This document shows positions 60,494 through 64,000 of a stretch of DNA of 64,000 nt, piece after piece. The notes beneath the pieces were generated by a model. It did not search any database. It was given only the letters and a program-made list of their open reading frames with translations, and was not told the DNA's origin. The stretch lies in the NCBI GenBank assembly GCA_027487685.1, contig JAIYDC010000019.1:1-64000 (forward strand), written 5' to 3'. Numbering within the stretch: the stretch's first letter is position 1; every line of letters starts with the position of its first letter. The DNA is from Pseudomonadota bacterium. Lineage in GTDB: Bacteria > Bdellovibrionota > Bacteriovoracia > Bacteriovoracales > Bacteriovoracaceae. The translations under genes and the position numbers were made by a program.

Positions 60494-61524
60494 ATGAGGA
60501 CGAGATTTTCACCGGGCTTCGGGAGAAAAAGATCGAGGTGAAGATCTTCGATGGGAAAAGCTGCGATCCCGTCTCTCTTAAGCTTCCGTACCAGAGCACC
60601 ATCACGGTGCTGAACATAGACTCTCCTCGCCCCGGTCTCACGAATCGTCCGGTTAAGGTCATTCCAGTCAGCATGGTCAGACATGACGAAGCCTCGGTCA
60701 TAGCCGCGGCGGCTTCCATGCATCCATCCGGAAGCAAAGGCCGTCTGGAATTCTCCGAAGCGGGATGCCCATGCCTCACGAAGAATAGATGGAGGCGCAA
60801 GAATGAGCTCCCCGGAAAGTACATCACCAATGGGGAGAGCCTTTAGTTTGTCGGTTACAAGAACAGTCGGGGCCATGGTTCGATTCTGCCTTCGGTAGCA
60901 ATCCGTCAACTCGTGAATGGAGTCGTGAATGAGAACCGGTTTATGCGCCAAGGGTGCTAGTTCAGCAAGAATCCGCTGAGCCTTCCCGAGAGAATAGCCA
61001 AAGAGAATCGAGTTCCGACCTACGGATTCGTTTTCGCGCCACCAATCCCAAATATGTTTTCCGTGGGGAAGATCTTTTTCCCAAACGAACTTAGGCGTTC
61101 CGAAAGTCGCCTCGGTGATAAAGGTATCACAAGAAACAGACTCGAAAGGATCACAACTCGGATCTCGGTCTCGTTTGTAGTCACCGGACGCAACCCACAC
61201 TTCGCCGTCAACCTCGACCCTCACTTGGGCCGATCCCAGAATGTGGCCTGCAGAATGGAAGCTCACGCAAGCGCGGCCAAGAGAAAAGCTATCGCCATAG
61301 GCAAAAGTTTCAACGGCGATATTTTTTCCAATCCGAGTCCGCAGAAGGTCAACACCTTGGTCGACACAAATATACCTTTTACTTCCCCGCCGCGCATGAT
61401 CGCTGTGAGCGTGCGTGATCACCGCGACATCTACGGCGCGATGCGGGTCGATATAAAAGTCGCCGGCCGCGCAATAAAGCCCTTTTTCAGTCCAGGTTAG
61501 GAGCGGTGTGTTCGGAAAAATCAT
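60490..61524 (-). CDS. Ligase-associated DNA-damage-response exonuclease (Artemis/SNM1-like)
   Basis: The 344-residue metallo-beta-lactamase-fold nuclease has the zinc motif THAHSDHARRG (~37-47), HSAGHILGSAQV, the conserved GDYKRDRDPSCDPFE and the late MSDHADW motif of the ligase-associated exonuclease family. These proteins usually sit beside an ATP-dependent DNA ligase and an Lhr helicase; here a nuclease-helicase fusion occupies that place and no ligase is in the window. Stop and start overlap by four bases with the downstream gene. Confidence 0.88.
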   Translation of the reverse strand: MIFPNTPLLTWTEKGLYCAAGDFYIDPHRAVDVAVITHAHSDHARRGSKRYICVDQGVDLLRTRIGKNIAVETFAYGDSFSLGRACVSFHSAGHILGSAQVRVEVDGEVWVASGDYKRDRDPSCDPFESVSCDTFITEATFGTPKFVWEKDLPHGKHIWDWWRENESVGRNSILFGYSLGKAQRILAELAPLAHKPVLIHDSIHELTDCYRRQNRTMAPTVLVTDKLKALPIGDVLSGELILAPPSILREAWASRFGEFQTAFASGWMHGSRRGYDRGFVMSDHADWNDLNRTIRETGARRVYVQHRDGALVRKLKRDGIAAFPIEDLHLDLFLPKPGENLVLI

Positions 61525-61678
61525 GCCAGGATCTTTGCATAAGCGCAGGTGAAACTCAAGAAAGGGAGTGCGCCGCTTTGCGTACGAGGAACTGTATGAC
61601 CTTAAGGATACTTTAAGTGTGAGTCCCCGATTGAGGCCGGTATTAAAGAGCGGTGCTCACTATGACTTAGGAGGTTTT

Positions 61679-61960
61679 GTGGGAAAAAAGATTTACGTCG
61701 GTAACTTGCCATTCACTGCAACCAGTGAATCCCTTTCGGAACTCTTCGGCCGCTACGGCTCGGTAGATTCATCTAAAATTATCATGGATCGGGACACAGG
61801 CAGATCCAAGGGCTTCGGCTTTGTAGAGATGAGCGATACGAAGGCCTCTGACTCTGCGATCGCCGAACTTCATGGATCCGACTTTGAAGGACGATCACTA
61901 ACCGTAAACGAAGCAAGACCTATGGAAAAACGAGAAACTGGTTCGTTCACTCGCCGCTAA
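61679..61960 (+). CDS. RRM-family RNA-binding protein (short)
   Basis: The start is taken at the GTG at 61679 behind TTAGGAGG, giving a 93-residue single RRM; a frame from 61568 is open but its first 37 codons do not look coding. RNP2 is KIYVGNLPF and RNP1 is SKGFGFVEM. It is very similar to the following RRM gene but lacks the Gly-rich tail. Such bacterial RRM proteins act as cold- or stress-related RNA binders/chaperones. A strong terminator follows. Confidence 0.85.
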   Translation: MGKKIYVGNLPFTATSESLSELFGRYGSVDSSKIIMDRDTGRSKGFGFVEMSDTKASDSAIAELHGSDFEGRSLTVNEARPMEKRETGSFTRR

Positions 61961-61968
61961 CTGCTCTA

Positions 61969-62014
61969 GCATCGTCCGACGGTGAAAAATATTCCCTTCC
62001 CGTCGGACGATGCT
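61969..62014 (+). terminator. Long-stem terminator after first RRM gene
   Basis: GCATCGTCCGACGG (61969-61982) pairs perfectly over 14 bases with CCGTCGGACGATGC (61999-62012), loop of 16 bases, followed by only TT. It separates the two RRM genes. Confidence 0.75.
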
Positions 62015-62149
62015 TCAACTCTCAACTCGCTCCAAGATTTTTCAGATAAGATATTGAATGGACATTCATTGACTTGCCGTGTCGGAAAATATTAATCCTC
62101 GTTTACCTAAAATTCTTCTTAAATTTTATTAAGTAGCTAAATTTGTGCT

Positions 62150-62165
62150 ATCCTTGGTCAAGGAT
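62150..62165. promoter_or_regulatory. Palindrome in RRM gene 2 leader, possible operator
   Basis: ATCCTTG-GT-CAAGGAT is a 7-bp dyad with a 2-base centre, 105 bases before the second RRM start codon. The surrounding sequence is AT-rich and carries TTGACT at 62069. Either a repressor site or part of an RNA leader; the ~250-base gap suggests a regulated 5' leader. Confidence 0.4.
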
Positions 62166-62270
62166 TTGATGCTAATTAAGTCCTGATAATACATCTGTCG
62201 CTGTAAGTGTTCTTCGAGCGAGTTGCTCATGATCCTCTGAAAGCGCGTCCCTGGCCTTAAGGAGGTTTTC

Positions 62271-62663
62271 ATGGGTAACAAAATTTATGTTGGTAATCTT
62301 CCATTCACAGCTACAAGCGAGAACCTGAACGAGCTCTTCTCAAAGTTCGGCACTGTCGACTCTGCGAAAATCGTTATGGATCGTGACACTGGTCGTTCAA
62401 AAGGCTTCGGCTTTGTTGAGATGGCTTCTGGTGACGAAGCTGCTGCAGCTATCGACAAGCTGAACGGCTCTGATATGGGTGGCCGTTCACTCGTAGTTAA
62501 CGAAGCTCGTCCAATGGAGCCACGTACTGGCGGCTTCGGCGGCGGCGGTGGTGGTCGCGGTGGAGACCGTGGCGGCGATCGTGGCGGTCGTTCTGGCGGC
62601 GGCTTCGGCGGCGGCGGCGGTGGTCGTTCTGGTGGTGGAGACCGCGGTGGAAACCGTTGGTGA
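62271..62663 (+). CDS. Glycine-rich RRM RNA-binding protein
   Basis: The 130-residue product has an N-terminal RRM (KIYVGNLPF RNP2, SKGFGFVEM RNP1, ~1-85) and a C-terminal tail of Gly, Arg and Asp repeats (GGRGGDRGG, RSGGGFGG) ending in NRW. It resembles cyanobacterial and plant GRP proteins. The tail may drive RNA binding or condensation. AAGGAGG precedes the ATG, suggesting high expression, and a strong terminator follows. A duplicate of the gene upstream. Confidence 0.9.
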   Translation: MGNKIYVGNLPFTATSENLNELFSKFGTVDSAKIVMDRDTGRSKGFGFVEMASGDEAAAAIDKLNGSDMGGRSLVVNEARPMEPRTGGFGGGGGGRGGDRGGDRGGRSGGGFGGGGGGRSGGGDRGGNRW

Positions 62664-62691
62664 TCACTCACTGATCTAATCAATCAAAGAG

Positions 62692-62717
62692 AAGGGCCGG
62701 GAAACCGGCCCTTTTTT
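62692..62717 (+). terminator. Terminator after glycine-rich RRM gene
   Basis: AAGGGCCGG-GAAA-CCGGCCCTT is a perfect 9-bp stem with a GAAA (GNRA) tetraloop and a TTTTTT run, 28 bases after the stop codon. Confidence 0.92.
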
Positions 62718-62767
62718 ATTGACCTCGAATGTATACGCTCCAGTGAGACCGTAATAACATTTAAGTC

Positions 62768-63682
62768 ATGATCACAGAAAATCTGCTCCCAGGACGAAGC
62801 TTTGAGTGGTTCGACGTTCAGGAACCTCAACCTGATGACTTCGTAACCCTTTCAACAAAATTCGGTCTACCCTACCTCCTGGTTCAGGATACACTCAGGC
62901 CGGAACATCTTCCTAAGTATGAGATAACCGACGCAGGCCACTTTCTCATGATGAGGAGCTACGACAATGAATCAGGGCCAGAGGCAACTACGATCCAGGA
63001 GCTGACTCGAAAGATCTCCCTTTTTATTACTCCAGATCGTCTTGTTTCAATCCATCGAGTCCATTTCGAATACCTCGGAAAAGTGAGCGAACGGATTCGC
63101 AAGTCGGATGTTCCGAAGACGCTTCAGGGCCTGATTCACCAAATTGTCCTCGCTGTTATCCGCAGCTACGAGGAACCCATCGTCCGACTCCAGGATACGT
63201 TTGACGAGTTCGAGGAGGACGTTCTCGCGCGCAAATGCGAGACCCTTAATACCGCTCGTATTTACCACTTCCGCCGACAGCTCTTCGTTTTAAAGCGGAT
63301 ACTAAAGCAAACTAACGATGTACTCTACCGCTCCAAGGACCTGTGGGAGGAATATCCCTCGATGCTCCAAGATCTGAAAGAAAACCTTGATCAAGTCTAC
63401 TTCCGGCTCGACGAAATCTCAGATAACTTCGAGCACCTCTTTCAGCTCCACATCTCCCTCAACGATCAGCGCGCCAACGAGGTGATGAAGACACTCACAG
63501 TGTTCTCAAGCATCCTGCTTCCTCTCAATTTCATTGCCTCCTTCTACGGCATGAACTTCGAGCACATCCCTGGCCTCCATTCCGTGCACGCCCTCATCTG
63601 GGTGGTAGTGGTCATGATCCTAATAAGTGTCTCTGCGTTCTGGTTTTTTCAAAGGAAAGGCTGGTTTAATCGGGGCGAATAA
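62768..63682 (+). CDS. corA: CorA-family divalent metal transporter
   Basis: The 304-residue product has a cytosolic N-terminal domain (LTRKISLFITPDRLVSIHRV) with long helices (VLKRILKQTNDVLYRSKDLW...LDEISDNFEHLFQLHISLNDQRANEVMKTLTVFSSILLPLNFIASF), the GMN selectivity motif (YGMN, residues 260-263) and two C-terminal membrane segments. It would import Mg2+ or Co2+. Standard length for the family; standalone gene. Confidence 0.92.
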   Translation: MITENLLPGRSFEWFDVQEPQPDDFVTLSTKFGLPYLLVQDTLRPEHLPKYEITDAGHFLMMRSYDNESGPEATTIQELTRKISLFITPDRLVSIHRVHFEYLGKVSERIRKSDVPKTLQGLIHQIVLAVIRSYEEPIVRLQDTFDEFEEDVLARKCETLNTARIYHFRRQLFVLKRILKQTNDVLYRSKDLWEEYPSMLQDLKENLDQVYFRLDEISDNFEHLFQLHISLNDQRANEVMKTLTVFSSILLPLNFIASFYGMNFEHIPGLHSVHALIWVVVVMILISVSAFWFFQRKGWFNRGE

Positions 63683-63777
63683 TTATAAAAAACAAGGACA
63701 AGCCGCCAAGACGGTTAACTTTCCCGGGAGAACCGACGTAGAATATCGAGAAATTCAGCCTTACAAAGGATTTTAAG

Positions 63778-64000
63778 ATGTTAGACTCAATAGTCAGCTC
63801 CGGGTTGGTTCCCGATTTTCTTCTTCGGTCCGGAATCCGCCGCCTCCTTAAGGACCGCATCAGGGAGATCACGCCTTCTGCACCTCAGTCACTTGAGGAT
63901 GTTAAGCGAAAGTTCATTGAGATGATGAAGACTTCGCCCCTTGCCGTTCAGACGCGAGACGCAAATGAGCAACACTACGAAGTTCCGACAGAATTCTACC
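63778..64000 (+). CDS. Cyclopropane-fatty-acyl-phospholipid synthase-like methyltransferase (3' end beyond window)
   Basis: Partial gene: 74 codons from the ATG at 63778 (AAAGGA eight bases ahead). The visible part starts LDSIVSSGLVPDFLLRSGIRRLLKDRI and ends ANEQHYEVPTEFY, the entry motif (Q-H-Y-x-x-P-x-x-F/Y) of CFA synthase-like SAM-dependent methyltransferases. The SAM-binding part lies outside the window, so the call rests on this motif. Confidence 0.7.
   Translation, partial: MLDSIVSSGLVPDFLLRSGIRRLLKDRIREITPSAPQSLEDVKRKFIEMMKTSPLAVQTRDANEQHYEVPTEFY

Noticed and set aside
62285-62683. Proline-rich minus-strand frame of 132 codons
   Set aside because: It is the mirror of the Gly/Arg-rich tail and RRM of the plus-strand gene; low-complexity antisense frames are expected there.

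Overview
The window looks like a chromosome segment of a Gram-negative deltaproteobacterial-type predator or saprophyte, most likely Bdellovibrionota (Bacteriovorax/Bdellovibrio-like). This is inferred from gene content: many signal peptides and lipoboxes, several outer-membrane barrels, DUF3015-like and DUF4105 proteins, secreted hydrolases and a TVP38-reductase fusion. No rRNA, tRNA, CRISPR array or insertion sequence was recognised. By eye, the first ~21 kb is more AT-rich than the rest; the change falls in the non-coding stretch at 21.3-21.8 kb.

Region 1 (0-15.5 kb) holds a partial GNAT gene, an OprP-like porin, an isocitrate dehydrogenase with a long C-terminal extension, a barrel protein overlapping an RCC1-repeat lipoprotein, a secreted subtilase, a BlaI-type repressor with a BlaR1-type protease fused to a degenerate penicillin-binding domain, a repeat-rich lipoprotein, an OmpA-like protein and a nitronate monooxygenase. 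The gaps carry a dispersed repeat family, all copies in one orientation. Region 2 (15.5-21.4 kb) has divergent argR and argGH with ARG boxes, then a heparinase-like lyase.

Region 3 (21.8-26.6 kb) looks like a fatty-acid alpha-oxidation module: a plant-type alpha-dioxygenase homologue, an Mpo1/DUF962 protein and a catalase-like protein, plus a membrane-protein gene interrupted by two in-frame TAA codons. Region 4 (26.7-46.2 kb) is mixed: a metallo-beta-lactamase-fold protein, lipoproteins, tandem DUF3015-like paralogues (one with an apparent CTG start), DUF4105, acetyltransferases, a GluQ-type synthetase, MipA, a protein-glutaminase-like enzyme, a GH84 hexosaminidase and HutD.

Region 5 (46.4-57.7 kb) is the most striking part: two convergent, tightly overlapping operons encoding three Rieske oxygenases, an AurF-like diiron oxygenase, a ferritin-like diiron protein, a [2Fe-2S] ferredoxin, a membrane fatty-acid hydroxylase/desaturase, an SDR, a GH3-type acyl-amido synthetase and a hexapeptide-repeat protein. 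I infer a biosynthetic pathway for a heavily oxidised, probably amide-linked, hydrophobic compound; I do not recognise it as a known cluster.

Region 6 (57.8-64 kb) has a GlsB-like stress protein, an Artemis-type exonuclease coupled to a RecB-nuclease/XPD-helicase fusion, two RRM RNA-binding proteins, a CorA transporter and the start of a cyclopropane-synthase-like methyltransferase. All functions are read from sequence motifs; no database search was run.
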